Assembly (NCBI RefSeq): GCF_015840715.1
Contig: NZ_CP060397.1
Coordinates: 558,001 to 622,000, forward strand
Length of the DNA: 64,000 bases
Direction of reading: 5' to 3'
From: Synechococcus sp. CBW1004
GTDB taxonomy: Bacteria; Cyanobacteriota; Cyanobacteriia; PCC-6307; Cyanobiaceae
Shown here: positions 8,008-16,993 of the stretch, one piece after another
Numbering within the stretch: position 1 is the first letter of the stretch
Layout: the number at the start of each line of letters is the position of its first letter
Notes under the pieces: model-generated
What the model saw: the letters and a program-made list of their open reading frames with translations, nothing else
Databases searched by the model: none
What the model was told of the DNA's origin: nothing
Program-made: the position numbers and the translations under genes

Positions 8008-9882
8008 ATGAGTGCCGCCCGCTCCCGCCGCAACGGCTGCCACGGGACCACCACCGACCCTCGCCCCAGGGGCGGGGTGGTGACCGTGGCGCTGCTGGGC
8101 ATGCCGAACACCGGCAAATCCACCCTCTACAACCGGCTCACCGGCGGCAACGCTCAGATCGCCAACTGGCCGGGCCTGACGGTGGAGCTGCTGCGCGGCG
8201 CCATGCCCTCCGACCGCCAGGGCCGCGCCTATCAGCTGGTGGATCTGCCCGGCATCCACGACCTCAGCGGCAGCAGCGAGGACGAAGCGGTGGTGCAGCG
8301 CTTCCTGAGGCAGACGCCGCCGGATCTGCTGCTGCTGGTGCTCAACGCCAGTCAGATCGCCAGCCAGCTGCGCTTCCTGCTGCAGCTCAGAGCCCTGGCC
8401 ATCCCCACGGTGGTGGCCCTGAACATGAGCGATGAGGCGCGGCGCTTCGGCCTCTCCATCGATGCTCACGGCCTGGAGCATGCGCTGGGAGTGCCCGTGC
8501 TGGCGGTGAGCGCTCGCCGCAACCAGGGCATCTCGGAGCTGATCGCGAGCGTGCACCAGCTGGGCGAGGGCCTGAGCGGCCCACCGCGGGAGGCCGATCT
8601 GGATCAGGCCCTGGCCGACATCCCCCAGGAGTGGGTGGAGACCCTGCTCTCGCAACACGTGCAGCTGCCGCCGCGCCAGGTGAACCGCCGCACGCGCCGG
8701 GCCGATCGCCTGCTGCTCCACCCCTTGGTGGGAGTGCTGCTGTTTCTGGCCATCGTTCTGGGCCTGTTCCAGCTGCTCTATGCGGTGGGCACGCCGGCTC
8801 AGGATCTGGTGGGCAGTGGGATCGACTGGATCCAGGAGGCGCTTCTGGAGCCGGTGCTGACGGCCCTCAACACCCCCCGGTTCCTGCGCGATTTTCTGAT
8901 CGACGGCGTCTGGCTGGGGGTGGGCACGGTGGCCACCTTCCTGCCGATCATCTTTCTCTTCTACCTGGTGCTCGCCGTGGTGGAAGACTCCGGCTATCTG
9001 CCCCGGGCGGCCTTCCTGATGGATGGCTTCATGCGCTGGCTCGGCCTGGATGGCCGCGCCTTCGTGCTGCAGGTGATCGGCTTCGGCTGCAACGTGCCCT
9101 CGATCATGGGCACGCGGGTGATCCGCGACCGCGGCATGCGCCTGCTCTCGATGCTGGTGATTCCGTTTGCGCTCTGTCAGGCGCGGTTGACGGTGTTCCT
9201 GTTCATGGCCGACGTGTTCTTCCCGAAGCCCTGGTGGGCGCCGGGATTGGTGGTGTTCGGCTTCTATGTGCTCAGCTTCGTGGCAGTGGTGATCACCGGA
9301 CTGGTGTTCAAACGGGTCTATCCGAGCCAGGAGGCCTTCGTGCTGGAGTTGCCTCCCTATCGCGCGCCGAGCCTCAGCACGATCCTGCGGCGGGGATGGA
9401 CGCAGATGCTGAACTTCATGGTGACCACCCGCAGCTTCATCGTGCTCGGGGCAGCGGCGATCTGGCTGCTCACGAACCTGCCGCCCGGTGCGATCCAGGG
9501 CAGTGGCAGCACGATCGCCGACTGGATCGGTGGCCTGTTCCAGCCGCTGCTCGGGCCGATCGGCATGAATCCGGCACTCACCGTGTCGCTCTTCTTCGGC
9601 TTCATCGCCAAGGAGATCCTGCTCGGGGCGATGGCCGTGATCTACCGGACGAGTGAAGTCGATCTGGGCGGGGTGATCAGCGGCCTGATCACCCCCTTGC
9701 AGGCACTCAGTTTCATGACCTTCGTGCTCCTCTACACCCCCTGCCTGGGGACGGTGGCGGCCCAGCTCCAGGAATCGAAGAGCCGCGCCTTCGCGCTGCT
9801 GTCGCTTGGCTGGTCGTTGCTGCTCGCCTGGCTGATGGCCCTGGTGGTGTTCCAGGGCGGTCGCCTGCTGGGTTTCGGTTGA
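8008..9882 (+). CDS. feoB: Ferrous iron transport protein B
   Basis: A 624-residue inner-membrane Fe2+ importer with an N-terminal G-protein domain. G1 is GMPNTGKST near residue 31, G3 is DLPGIHDL, and G4 is LNMSD. Two Gate-type membrane domains follow, with GFGCNVPSIMGTRV in the first, and the protein ends in hydrophobic helices. It is shorter than E. coli FeoB (773), mainly in the loops and C-terminus. The ATG at 8008 is chosen because homology starts about 25 residues later; upstream in-frame codons look non-coding. Its stop abuts the stop of convergent feoA, an unusual arrangement because feoA usually precedes feoB. Confidence 0.95.
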   Translation: MSAARSRRNGCHGTTTDPRPRGGVVTVALLGMPNTGKSTLYNRLTGGNAQIANWPGLTVELLRGAMPSDRQGRAYQLVDLPGIHDLSGSSEDEAVVQRFLRQTPPDLLLLVLNASQIASQLRFLLQLRALAIPTVVALNMSDEARRFGLSIDAHGLEHALGVPVLAVSARRNQGISELIASVHQLGEGLSGPPREADLDQALADIPQEWVETLLSQHVQLPPRQVNRRTRRADRLLLHPLVGVLLFLAIVLGLFQLLYAVGTPAQDLVGSGIDWIQEALLEPVLTALNTPRFLRDFLIDGVWLGVGTVATFLPIIFLFYLVLAVVEDSGYLPRAAFLMDGFMRWLGLDGRAFVLQVIGFGCNVPSIMGTRVIRDRGMRLLSMLVIPFALCQARLTVFLFMADVFFPKPWWAPGLVVFGFYVLSFVAVVITGLVFKRVYPSQEAFVLELPPYRAPSLSTILRRGWTQMLNFMVTTRSFIVLGAAAIWLLTNLPPGAIQGSGSTIADWIGGLFQPLLGPIGMNPALTVSLFFGFIAKEILLGAMAVIYRTSEVDLGGVISGLITPLQALSFMTFVLLYTPCLGTVAAQLQESKSRAFALLSLGWSLLLAWLMALVVFQGGRLLGFG

Positions 9883-10110
9883 TCAGCCGCAGGGGCGCAC
9901 GCGCATCTCGCGGGCGTGCTCATCGCGCAGCATGAACTCCACAAACCCGCAGGCCAGGTGCAGGATGCCGCCCGGTCTGCCCCGACGCACCACCTCCACT
10001 TCGGCTCCGGGACGGATGCCAAGGGCCTTCAGTCGCTGCATCAGCACGGGATGGGACGGCAGGCTCTCGATGCGCACCATCACGCCGCGTTCGATGCTGC
10101 TGAGGGGCAT
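9883..10110 (-). CDS. feoA: FeoA-like ferrous transport accessory protein
   Basis: A 75-residue SH3-like protein. The core RLKALGIRPGAEVEVVRRG, followed by a short strand-rich end, matches FeoA, the cytosolic partner thought to modulate FeoB. It lies convergent to feoB; the two stop codons form tgatca with no gap. It lies downstream of the porin gene on the same strand, 123 bases away, so it may be transcribed with the porin or from its own promoter. The ATG at 10110 is the first start before the conserved region. Confidence 0.88.
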   Translation of the reverse strand: MPLSSIERGVMVRIESLPSHPVLMQRLKALGIRPGAEVEVVRRGRPGGILHLACGFVEFMLRDEHAREMRVRPCG

Positions 10111-10150
10111 GAAAACAACCTGAAGCAGTCTTCACCCTACGACCGGCATC

Positions 10151-10169
10151 CAGCAGCGAGAGGCTGCTG
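10151..10169 (-). terminator. Hairpin between porin stop and feoA
   Basis: A perfect 7-bp stem cagcagc/gctgctg with loop gagag, between the porin stop (10234) and the feoA start (10110). It could end or attenuate porin mRNA before feoA. There is no T-run, so confidence is low. Confidence 0.35.
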
Positions 10170-10172
10170 CGT

Positions 10173-10187
10173 TGTCACATCGGTCAC
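10173..10187. promoter_or_regulatory. TGTCAC-N4-GTCAC motif upstream of feoA
   Basis: The sequence tgtcacatcggtcac matches the direct-repeat pattern found before feoB. It lies 63-77 bases upstream of the feoA ATG, in the opposite orientation relative to its gene. Confidence 0.3.
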
Positions 10188-10233
10188 AGGGTCGCGTGGT
10201 CAATGACGCGGCCCTGAGTGGACGCAGCCCCGC

Positions 10234-11796
10234 TCAGAACCGGAAGGAGGTCTTCACCAGGCCGCCCAGCTGCCGGAAGCTCTCGCCGCTCGGCGTGTCT
10301 CCTCCCAGCGGCCGGCTCAGATAGAACAGTGCCGGCGTGATGGCGATGTTGTCCGTCACCTGGAACTTGTACCACCACTCCCAGACGACGTTGCCGTCAT
10401 TCGGTGTGGCGCCACCCTCCAGGCTCGTCGCGAAGGTGGGCTGTCCCACCCCCATCCCCAGCGCGTTGCCCGCCGCAAACACGTCCTGCCACTGCAGGCC
10501 CACGCTCCACGACTGGCTGGTCGTCACCAGGCCGTCGCTGGCGACACCGCTGTCATAGCTGGTGCTGTTCACGCCCCAGCCGGCGCTGATCGAGGGGATC
10601 CAGCCCGCCCTGGCCGGTTGCCAGTAGCCGCTCAGCCCGAAGGCCGAGGTGGTGCCGGGGTTGCTGAAGCTGCTCAGCGCGAAGTTGGTGCCATAGACAA
10701 TCAGGTCGTTGCCGTTCTGGATCGACGAATAGATCGCCGCCAGGCCCCAGTTCTCCTGGCTGTAGCCCACCTGCACCGTGCCGGTTCCCCCGGATCCCGC
10801 CGTGGCGATGCCACCGTCTGCCGGTGATCCCACATCCCCGTTGGCGGCCACATAGTTGGCGCTGATCGCAAAGCCGTTCTTCTGCCACCACACCCCGGCG
10901 CCGGCGCCGAGGTTCTTGTTGTAGGCCGCCGGTGCACCGCCGAGGGTGAGCACATCCAGCACCGTTTCAGCCGGATACACGCTCGGCCAGATCGCCAGCA
11001 TGTCCTCCTGACCGATGCGGCCGCCGATGCTGAAGGTGAAATCGCCGAGCGGGAACTGATAGAAGAGACGATCGATCGCCACCACATCACGGCCATCGGC
11101 GCCGCCGAGATCCTCCTGGAACGCCACCTCCAGCTGCGACAGGCTGCTGGGCCCCGCCCCCCCGAAGCTGCTGGCGGCAAAATTGCCGCCGCGCAGGTTG
11201 GTGCGCAGCAGATCCTTACCGCTGAAGCTGGTGTCGAACGTCAGCTGCAGGTCGTAGTTGAACGTGGTGGCTCCATAGAGCTCCCGGCTGCCGTCCACCA
11301 GTGCATCGGCGCTGCCGCCGAAGCTGTTAGCGCCCAGCACGAAGGTGGCCTGGCCCGACAGCTTGGTGGTGGTCGAGAACTGGGTGCTCTCCAGCTCTCC
11401 CACCTTGGCCTCCAGGCCATCGACCCGGCCGCGCAGCACCGCCAGCTCCTTCTCGAACTCCGCCATCAGCGTCCTGAGCTCGTCGGTCACCTCGCTGATG
11501 CGATCGAGGCAGGCATTCAGCAGGGCCGCGGCCTCGTAGCGGCTCATCGCCTGCCCCCCCTTGAAGGTGCCGTTGGGATAGCCCGCCACGCAGCCGTAGC
11601 GCTCGATCAGGTTGCTCAGCGCCTGATACGCCCAGTCCGTCGGACGCACATCCGAGAACTGGCTGATCGAGGTCACCTGCTCCCTGGTGGCGTAGGCATT
11701 GACCCCGGCAAGATTCAGCTCGGCGGCCTGGCCTGACAGCGGGACCAGGAACCCCAGGGCCATCGGTGCCAGGGCCCAGCGCTGCATAGGTGTCAT
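10234..11796 (-). CDS. SLH-domain outer membrane porin (iron-uptake porin type)
   Basis: A 520-residue outer-membrane protein with a signal peptide (hydrophobic run to about residue 24, cleavage near GQAAEL). An SLH domain follows at about residues 45-95 (FSDVRPTDWAYQALSNLIER, then YPNGTFKGGQAMSRYEAAAL), which binds the cell wall. Next come a short coiled coil (105-135, ending GLEAKVGELES) and a long OprB-like beta-barrel ending in the aromatic KTSFRF. Cyanobacterial porins of this layout are annotated as iron-uptake porins. It is divergent from ferritin across a Fur-box-like site, which supports iron regulation. The start is ATG 11796, with a second ATG at 11787. Confidence 0.92.
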   Translation of the reverse strand: MTPMQRWALAPMALGFLVPLSGQAAELNLAGVNAYATREQVTSISQFSDVRPTDWAYQALSNLIERYGCVAGYPNGTFKGGQAMSRYEAAALLNACLDRISEVTDELRTLMAEFEKELAVLRGRVDGLEAKVGELESTQFSTTTKLSGQATFVLGANSFGGSADALVDGSRELYGATTFNYDLQLTFDTSFSGKDLLRTNLRGGNFAASSFGGAGPSSLSQLEVAFQEDLGGADGRDVVAIDRLFYQFPLGDFTFSIGGRIGQEDMLAIWPSVYPAETVLDVLTLGGAPAAYNKNLGAGAGVWWQKNGFAISANYVAANGDVGSPADGGIATAGSGGTGTVQVGYSQENWGLAAIYSSIQNGNDLIVYGTNFALSSFSNPGTTSAFGLSGYWQPARAGWIPSISAGWGVNSTSYDSGVASDGLVTTSQSWSVGLQWQDVFAAGNALGMGVGQPTFATSLEGGATPNDGNVVWEWWYKFQVTDNIAITPALFYLSRPLGGDTPSGESFRQLGGLVKTSFRF

Positions 11797-11853
11797 CGGC
11801 TCTTCAGATCAGAAGGAGGAACAGGACAGGCCGGGTGACGTCCTGACGCGCGG

Positions 11854-11873
11854 GAATGATAACGGTTCTCATA
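11854..11873. promoter_or_regulatory. Fur-box-like operator between porin and ferritin
   Basis: The sequence gaatgataacggttctcata resembles the Fur consensus GATAATGATAATCATTATC, with a gaatgat half and a ttctcat half. It lies 58 bases upstream of the porin start and 98 bases upstream of the ferritin start, so it could control both divergent genes. Matching was by eye. Confidence 0.6.
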
Positions 11874-11970
11874 CGGTCTGGCAGTGGCGGGCCCGGTAGG
11901 TGCACGGCGCTCGGCGCCGGCGGCCCGGCAGCGGAGGCGCTAGACACCATCCAGCCCAAGGCCGGAAGCC

Positions 11971-12507
11971 ATGAAGGAACTCACCCGCGCGATCAACGAC
12001 CACCTGGCGTCGGAGTTCCAGGCCAGCCACACCTATCTGGCGATGTCGATCTGGCTGCGGGAAAAGGATCTCGCCGGCTTCTCCACCTACATGCTCGACA
12101 AGAGCAACGAGGAGCGCGGCCATGCCGCACGCATGATCGCCTATCTGGTGGACAGCGACGAACAGGTGGAGCTGCCGACCGTGGAGGCACCCGAGCGCCC
12201 GTGGAGCTCGGTGCAGCAGCTGTTCGATGCCGTCTACGAGCTCGAGAAGCGCGTCACCGCTTCGATCAACCGCCTCTATGGCATCGCCGAGCAGCAGGGG
12301 GAGCGCAGCGCCACGGCGATGCTCGACTGGTTCGTGGCCGAGCAGCTGCAGGAGGAGGCCGAAGCCCGCTTCGTCTGCAAGCGCCTGCGTCTCGCCGCTG
12401 ACAACAGCGCCGCCCTGCTGCTGCTCGATCAGCAGTTCCTCGAAGGCACCGCCCTCAGTCACGTCAAGGGGGGCCTGAGCGCCAACGGCGGCACAGCCGA
12501 GGCCTGA
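11971..12507 (+). CDS. ftnA: Ferritin
   Basis: A 178-residue ferritin-like protein that oxidises and stores iron in a 24-mer cage. Ferroxidase-site residues fit the bacterial FtnA pattern: Glu15 in ASEFQASHTY, EERGHA near residue 50, and Glu in the third and fourth helices (AVYELEKRV and EQLQEEAEAR). A C-terminal extension (SHVKGGLSANGG) follows the bundle. It is divergent from the porin across a Fur-box-like site. The start ATG is preceded by ggaagcc. No heme-binding Met as in bacterioferritin was noted, so plain ferritin is preferred. Confidence 0.93.
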   Translation: MKELTRAINDHLASEFQASHTYLAMSIWLREKDLAGFSTYMLDKSNEERGHAARMIAYLVDSDEQVELPTVEAPERPWSSVQQLFDAVYELEKRVTASINRLYGIAEQQGERSATAMLDWFVAEQLQEEAEARFVCKRLRLAADNSAALLLLDQQFLEGTALSHVKGGLSANGGTAEA

Positions 12508-12532
12508 GCGACGCCAGGGCACACCGCACCTC

Positions 12533-13870
12533 TCAGCGCTCCAGCAGCTGCCAGAAGCTCCACTTCTGGCCGAAGGCCTCCCGCAGCCTCCCCGCGAAGC
12601 TGCTGTGGGGCTCCACCCCCTGCCAGTCGTCGATGCAGGCGGCGAGCCGCTCGCACTGGCGCAGGTGCTCGGCCGCGTAGCGGTAGCGCTTCGAGCGGCC
12701 CATCGACAGGGCGAACACCACCATCGCCCGCAGCAGCAGGCTCGCGGCCACCGGATGCTCGGCGCTGAGGCGCTCGGCGGCGGGTTCATAGATCTCGAAG
12801 GCGTCGCCATCCCAGACCTCCCAGTGCTCGATCACGAACCGGGCCGCCCGCGGCAGGGAGGGCCAGAACACCAGGAACTGCAGTGCCGCCAGCCGCAGCG
12901 GATGCGCCTCCGCCACCGCCAGCGCCCGCTCCTCCGCCTCTACATCGGCGAAGTCATCGAGCCGCCTGAGGTAGTCGCGCAGCAGCGGAATCGAGAGGGT
13001 TCTGCCGAACACCAGCCAGCGGTGCGCCTGGGCGTCGTCGCTGCGGCCGAGGGCTTCGAGCACGGCGATGCGCGTGGCGTGCCACACCTCGGCCTCCATG
13101 ATCTGCGTCGCGCCGGCGGCGTGATCCAGCACGGTCAGGGCCTGCTCGGCGCGGCCGGCCTGCAGGAGATGGCCCGCCACCTCGGCGGCGGTGGCGGGCC
13201 AGGTGAGCTGGGAGGGCTCGAACAGCTCCAGATAGCCCTCCAGATCGCCCCGGCCGCGGGCGAGCTGCTCCATCGTGAAGCGATCGATGCCGCCGCGCTC
13301 CAGCAGGGCCTCCTCCAGCTGCCGCAGGCCTGCCTCCCCCAGCACCGGCGCCAGCGCCGGGATCAGGCCCTCGAACTGGCCGTAGCCGTGCTCCTGCAGC
13401 AGATCCGCCGCGTGCTCCACCAGGGTGCCTGTGGGGGTGTTCGCTGCGGCGGCCAGGCTGGCCAGGGTGTCCACCCCCCGCTGGAACAGGCCGATCACCG
13501 CCCCGGTGGAATCGGAGCACCGGTCCAGCACCCCCTCGCTCAGCTCCAGCAGGCGCACCTGCAGCTCCACCGCCAGCGCCGGATCGGCGGCGGCGATCGG
13601 CCCTGTGATCGCCTGCTGCTGGGCCTCCAGATCCGCCAGCAGCGCCTTGCGCCTGGCCGAATCGATGAAGGTGGTGGACCGGGCGATCGCTGCCAATCGC
13701 TTGCGCACCTCCCGGGCCGCCTCCGCGGCGCCGCCGGCTGCGGCAAGCGCCAGGCGCAGACGCCGCTGGATCACGGCATGGCCGGCGCTCACCTCAATCA
13801 ACAGCTCCGCCAGGACCGCCGCCCCCAGCGCCTCCAGGTTCCTGGCATTGAGGGTGCGCTTGGGGGCCAT
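12533..13870 (-). CDS. DUF6880-type helical repeat protein
   Basis: A 445-residue soluble protein. Its start (KRTLNARNLEALGAAVLAELLIE) matches the opening of proteins annotated DUF6880; function is unknown. The rest is strongly alpha-helical, Ala/Leu-rich, and suggests TPR-like repeats in the second half (residues about 200-400). No catalytic motif or signal peptide was seen. It is convergent with ferritin (26-base gap) and shares direction with the next upstream gene at 13933, 62 bases away. Confidence 0.7.
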   Translation of the reverse strand: MAPKRTLNARNLEALGAAVLAELLIEVSAGHAVIQRRLRLALAAAGGAAEAAREVRKRLAAIARSTTFIDSARRKALLADLEAQQQAITGPIAAADPALAVELQVRLLELSEGVLDRCSDSTGAVIGLFQRGVDTLASLAAAANTPTGTLVEHAADLLQEHGYGQFEGLIPALAPVLGEAGLRQLEEALLERGGIDRFTMEQLARGRGDLEGYLELFEPSQLTWPATAAEVAGHLLQAGRAEQALTVLDHAAGATQIMEAEVWHATRIAVLEALGRSDDAQAHRWLVFGRTLSIPLLRDYLRRLDDFADVEAEERALAVAEAHPLRLAALQFLVFWPSLPRAARFVIEHWEVWDGDAFEIYEPAAERLSAEHPVAASLLLRAMVVFALSMGRSKRYRYAAEHLRQCERLAACIDDWQGVEPHSSFAGRLREAFGQKWSFWQLLER

Positions 13871-13932
13871 GGCCTCCGGTCAGGTGAGCTGAGCATGCCG
13901 GGGCCGGTGGGCCTCTGAGGGCAGAGACGGCG

Positions 13933-15291
13933 CTATCCGCCCGGCAGCCACTGGGCCTGGGTCACCGATGGCGGCAGCGGCTGGACCGTGAGTCGCTCCC
14001 CATCGATCAGCACGGCCCGGGCCGCCTGCCTGCCGTCGCCCCTCCAAGACAGGGGCCGCAACACCGTCAGCAGCTGGCCGGTGCTGGGATCCCAGTGCAG
14101 ACCGGCGCCGGGTTCAGCTTCCCACTCCGGCAGATTGCGACGTGCCAACAGCCGTCCATCGCCACTGAACCGGGCCACGCTCAGGCGCGGCTGCCGGATG
14201 CCCTCCAGCAGCAGTGCCCACGCCCCCTGGCCGCCACGACTGCAGGCACTGGCCAGCAGCGCCTCCCCGCCCAGCCAGAGCTGCCGCGGGGCCTGCCCCG
14301 GCTCCACCAGCTCCAGGGAGCGGCGGTAGTCGGGCCAGTGGCGCACCAGCAAGGCGCGCCCGGCCTGCGGGCAGAAGCTGCTCAGATCGCGGCTGCCCGG
14401 CAGGATCTGACGACGGACCGGTTCGCTGCCCCCCAGCGACGCCGGCAGGGTCTGGAGGCTGAGGCCCTCCGGTTCGGGCACGAGCATGGCGCCGCCTTCC
14501 GGGGCCAGACGGATCGGGCCTCCGGCCTGGGTGGTGAGTGCGTGGATGCCCCCACCTGCGGCATGCATCACGGTGGAGCTGCCGTCGGCTTCGAGCCGAC
14601 CGCTCTGCACCAGCAGATCGCCGCGGCGGTTGCTGCTGAAGTGGGCATAGAACACCGGTTCGTCCGCCAACGGAATCGCGCGGCCGATCTCCAGGTCGCC
14701 CTTCTGCGCTGATGCCCGGCGGGGGTTGTGCTGCTGCAGCGGAATGCGCCACAGCTGCAGACGGCCGTCGGCAAGCTGGCTGGCGGCCGCCACCGCGGAG
14801 CCATCCCCCAGCGGCAGCATCATCGGAATCGCCCGCCAGATCGGACTGATCGGCCGCCAGCGACCGGTGTGGTCGCGCAGCTGCAGCTGCTCCCCTCCGG
14901 CGACCTGCACCACAGCCACCACCGACGGGCGCGGATCCCAGTGCCAGCGGCTGGGGCGCAGAGCCAGGCCGCGCGGGTCATGGCCGGCCAGCAGCAGGTT
15001 CAGCGGACCCTCGATCCGCTGTCCCTCCTCGAGCGTCAGCAGCAGGGTGCTGCCCTGCCCGAGCCAGCGATGCGTCAGGGGAGGATCGAGGCGACTGTCC
15101 TTCTCCAGTCCCGCGGCCGTCATCGGCCGGCTGAAGCGCACCTGCAGGGCCGCCGGACCGGAGCTTGCCGGAGCCTGCCGGAGCTGCTCGAGCCGCGGGG
15201 GCTGGCGCTGGAGGAGCTGCTGCTGCACCAGCGCCAGGAGCGCCGGCAACCCCAGGGCCAGCACCAGCGGGCGTTTCCAGAGGGGAGTCAT
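13933..15291 (-). CDS. Secreted or anchored Big_5/propeller-like protein
   Basis: A 452-residue protein with an N-terminal hydrophobic segment (residues 9-23). A bacterial Ig-like (Big_5-type) stretch follows near residue 48 (ALQVRFSRPMTAAG). The remainder is beta-rich with repeating G-D/W blades and could form a beta-propeller. Its start overlaps the stop of the TIGR03943 gene by 4 bases (ATGA), so the two are translationally coupled. It may therefore be a periplasmic component of the DUF318/TIGR03943 system. The specific family is not recognised. Confidence 0.65.
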   Translation of the reverse strand: MTPLWKRPLVLALGLPALLALVQQQLLQRQPPRLEQLRQAPASSGPAALQVRFSRPMTAAGLEKDSRLDPPLTHRWLGQGSTLLLTLEEGQRIEGPLNLLLAGHDPRGLALRPSRWHWDPRPSVVAVVQVAGGEQLQLRDHTGRWRPISPIWRAIPMMLPLGDGSAVAAASQLADGRLQLWRIPLQQHNPRRASAQKGDLEIGRAIPLADEPVFYAHFSSNRRGDLLVQSGRLEADGSSTVMHAAGGGIHALTTQAGGPIRLAPEGGAMLVPEPEGLSLQTLPASLGGSEPVRRQILPGSRDLSSFCPQAGRALLVRHWPDYRRSLELVEPGQAPRQLWLGGEALLASACSRGGQGAWALLLEGIRQPRLSVARFSGDGRLLARRNLPEWEAEPGAGLHWDPSTGQLLTVLRPLSWRGDGRQAARAVLIDGERLTVQPLPPSVTQAQWLPGG

Positions 15292-15968
15292 GGCTCGAGC
15301 GGCCGGGCCGGCCTCGGGATGGGTCGGATCCGGTCGGGCACCACCACCACATGGTCTCCCTCCACCTGCATGCGGCCCTCGATCGCCAGCCAGGTGTCGG
15401 CGACAGGGGATGGTGCGTTGGCGGGCCAGCGAACCGGCAGCCCCACGGGAGTGGCATCGGCCAGGCAGCAGCGCACCAGCAACCGCGCCAGCTGGGGCGG
15501 CTGGTCCGGCATCGGCAGCACGAAGCCGCTGATGCGCACCGGATCGCCCGCATGCAGCTGTGGGTCGGGCTGCTGGCGCAGCAGCCGCACCCAGTCCGTG
15601 AGGCTGCGCTGGGCCGGCGGCAGCACGAAGCTGAGGGATTCCGTCACGGTGTCGTCGGCTGGCCGCTGGCGGGCCAGATCCGCGAAGGAGGGTGCGGGAG
15701 GCACCGCCAGCAGAAGCAGGGCGATGGCGGCACTGAAGAGGGCCTGGCGCCGATCGCGCCGCAGCCCGGTCCGCTCGGCGGCGACCGACCGCTGCTTCCA
15801 GCCCAGCACCAGCTGAAGCAGGGCGATCAGCAGCAGGGCGAGTCCTGCCACAAGGACCAGGGGATGGAAGGCAGCGCGCAACAGCAGATCAAGCCGGCCG
15901 TCGACGCTGCTGCGCAGCAGCACGGCGGCCCACAGGCCCAGAACGGCAGCACGGATCAGAGACGCCAC
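15288..15968 (-). CDS. TIGR03943 family membrane protein (YcgQ-like)
   Basis: A 226-residue protein with two N-terminal hydrophobic segments, a Pro/Arg-rich linker and a C-terminal OB-like periplasmic domain. The C-terminal domain contains GFVLPM, RCCLADATPVGLPVR and WLAIEGRMQ. This is the TIGR03943/DUF1980 family, the usual partner of DUF318 permeases (B. subtilis YcgQ with YcgR). The GTG at 15968 overlaps the permease gene by 13 bases; another GTG is at 15980. The Cys pair in RCCLADA is conserved in the family and may bind metal. Its exact role is not established. Confidence 0.8.
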   Translation of the reverse strand: MASLIRAAVLGLWAAVLLRSSVDGRLDLLLRAAFHPLVLVAGLALLLIALLQLVLGWKQRSVAAERTGLRRDRRQALFSAAIALLLLAVPPAPSFADLARQRPADDTVTESLSFVLPPAQRSLTDWVRLLRQQPDPQLHAGDPVRISGFVLPMPDQPPQLARLLVRCCLADATPVGLPVRWPANAPSPVADTWLAIEGRMQVEGDHVVVVPDRIRPIPRPARPLEP

Positions 15969-16912
15969 AGGTTCACCCACTGACCGATGAGCAGGACCAC
16001 CAGCACGGCACCGGCGCTGGTGAGCAGCAGGGCGCGGGGTCGCAGCAGCAACCCGAGCAGGCCCACGAGCTTGAGATCGATCACCGGACCGAGAAGCAGA
16101 AAGGCGAGCAGGGCCCCGGGGGTGACATGCGCGGCGAACCCCAGGGCCAGGAAGGCATCGACGCTGGAGCACACCGACACCACCAGGCTGAGCAGCATCA
16201 GCGCCAGGATCGAAAGGGTCGGGGCACCCCCCACCGCCAGCAGCCACTCGCGCGGCAGCAGGGTCTGCACCGAGGCGGCGATCGCACAGCCGATCACCAG
16301 CAGCAGCGCCAGGCTGATGAATTCGCGGCTGCCATGGCGCAGCACCTCGCTCCAGGGGGGCCTGATCACCCGGGCCGGAGCAGGCGTCGCGCCGACCGGC
16401 AGACCGATCACCCCCGAACCGCGCTCGAGCAGGCTCACGCTCGCCAGGGGTTGATGCAGGCGCCGCTCCTCCAGCAGATCGTCCTGCAGCAGTTCTCCCT
16501 CCGGAAGCTGTCGCAGCAGCAGGGCCAGGGCCAGGGCCAGCAGCACCGCACCGAGCGGGCGGGCCACCAGCATCCAGGGTTGATCGGGGAAGGCGGCCCA
16601 GGTGCTCAGGAGCACGATCGGGTTGAGCACCGGCGCGGCGAACAGAAATCCCAGGGCGCTGCCCATCGGTGCACCGCCCACCAGCATGCGGCGCGCCACC
16701 GGCACATTGCCGCACTCACAGGCCGGCAGGGCGAAGCCGAGCGCCGCGCCGCTGAGGGGCCCGAGCACGGGATGGGGCGGCAGCCGCCGCAGCCACTCGC
16801 CCCCGGGACTCCACCACCGGGCCAGGGAGGCGATCAGCACGCCGATGAACAGAAACGGCAGCGCTTCGATCAGCAGCCCCTGGAACAGGGCCCAGGCCGT
16901 GGCCAGTCGCAC
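15956..16912 (-). CDS. DUF318/COG0701 permease (YcgR-like)
   Basis: A 318-residue inner-membrane protein with about eight hydrophobic segments. The signature GFALPACECGNVPVARRM (CxC plus GN) and SVCSSVDAFLAL identify the COG0701 permease family, linked in the literature to metal, arsenic or methylated-metalloid handling. The middle loop is long and charged. The start is GTG 16912. It is coupled to the TIGR03943 gene and lies 81 bases downstream of the P-type ATPase gene on the same strand, suggesting a shared transcript. Confidence 0.85.
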   Translation of the reverse strand: MRLATAWALFQGLLIEALPFLFIGVLIASLARWWSPGGEWLRRLPPHPVLGPLSGAALGFALPACECGNVPVARRMLVGGAPMGSALGFLFAAPVLNPIVLLSTWAAFPDQPWMLVARPLGAVLLALALALLLRQLPEGELLQDDLLEERRLHQPLASVSLLERGSGVIGLPVGATPAPARVIRPPWSEVLRHGSREFISLALLLVIGCAIAASVQTLLPREWLLAVGGAPTLSILALMLLSLVVSVCSSVDAFLALGFAAHVTPGALLAFLLLGPVIDLKLVGLLGLLLRPRALLLTSAGAVLVVLLIGQWVNLWRL

Positions 16913-16993
16913 CGGAAGCCTCCTGGTTTCAGCCGCAGATTCTGGGCAGACGAGCAGGCACCTGGGTGCGCCGCGGCGCCCTGGCGTCCGGCA

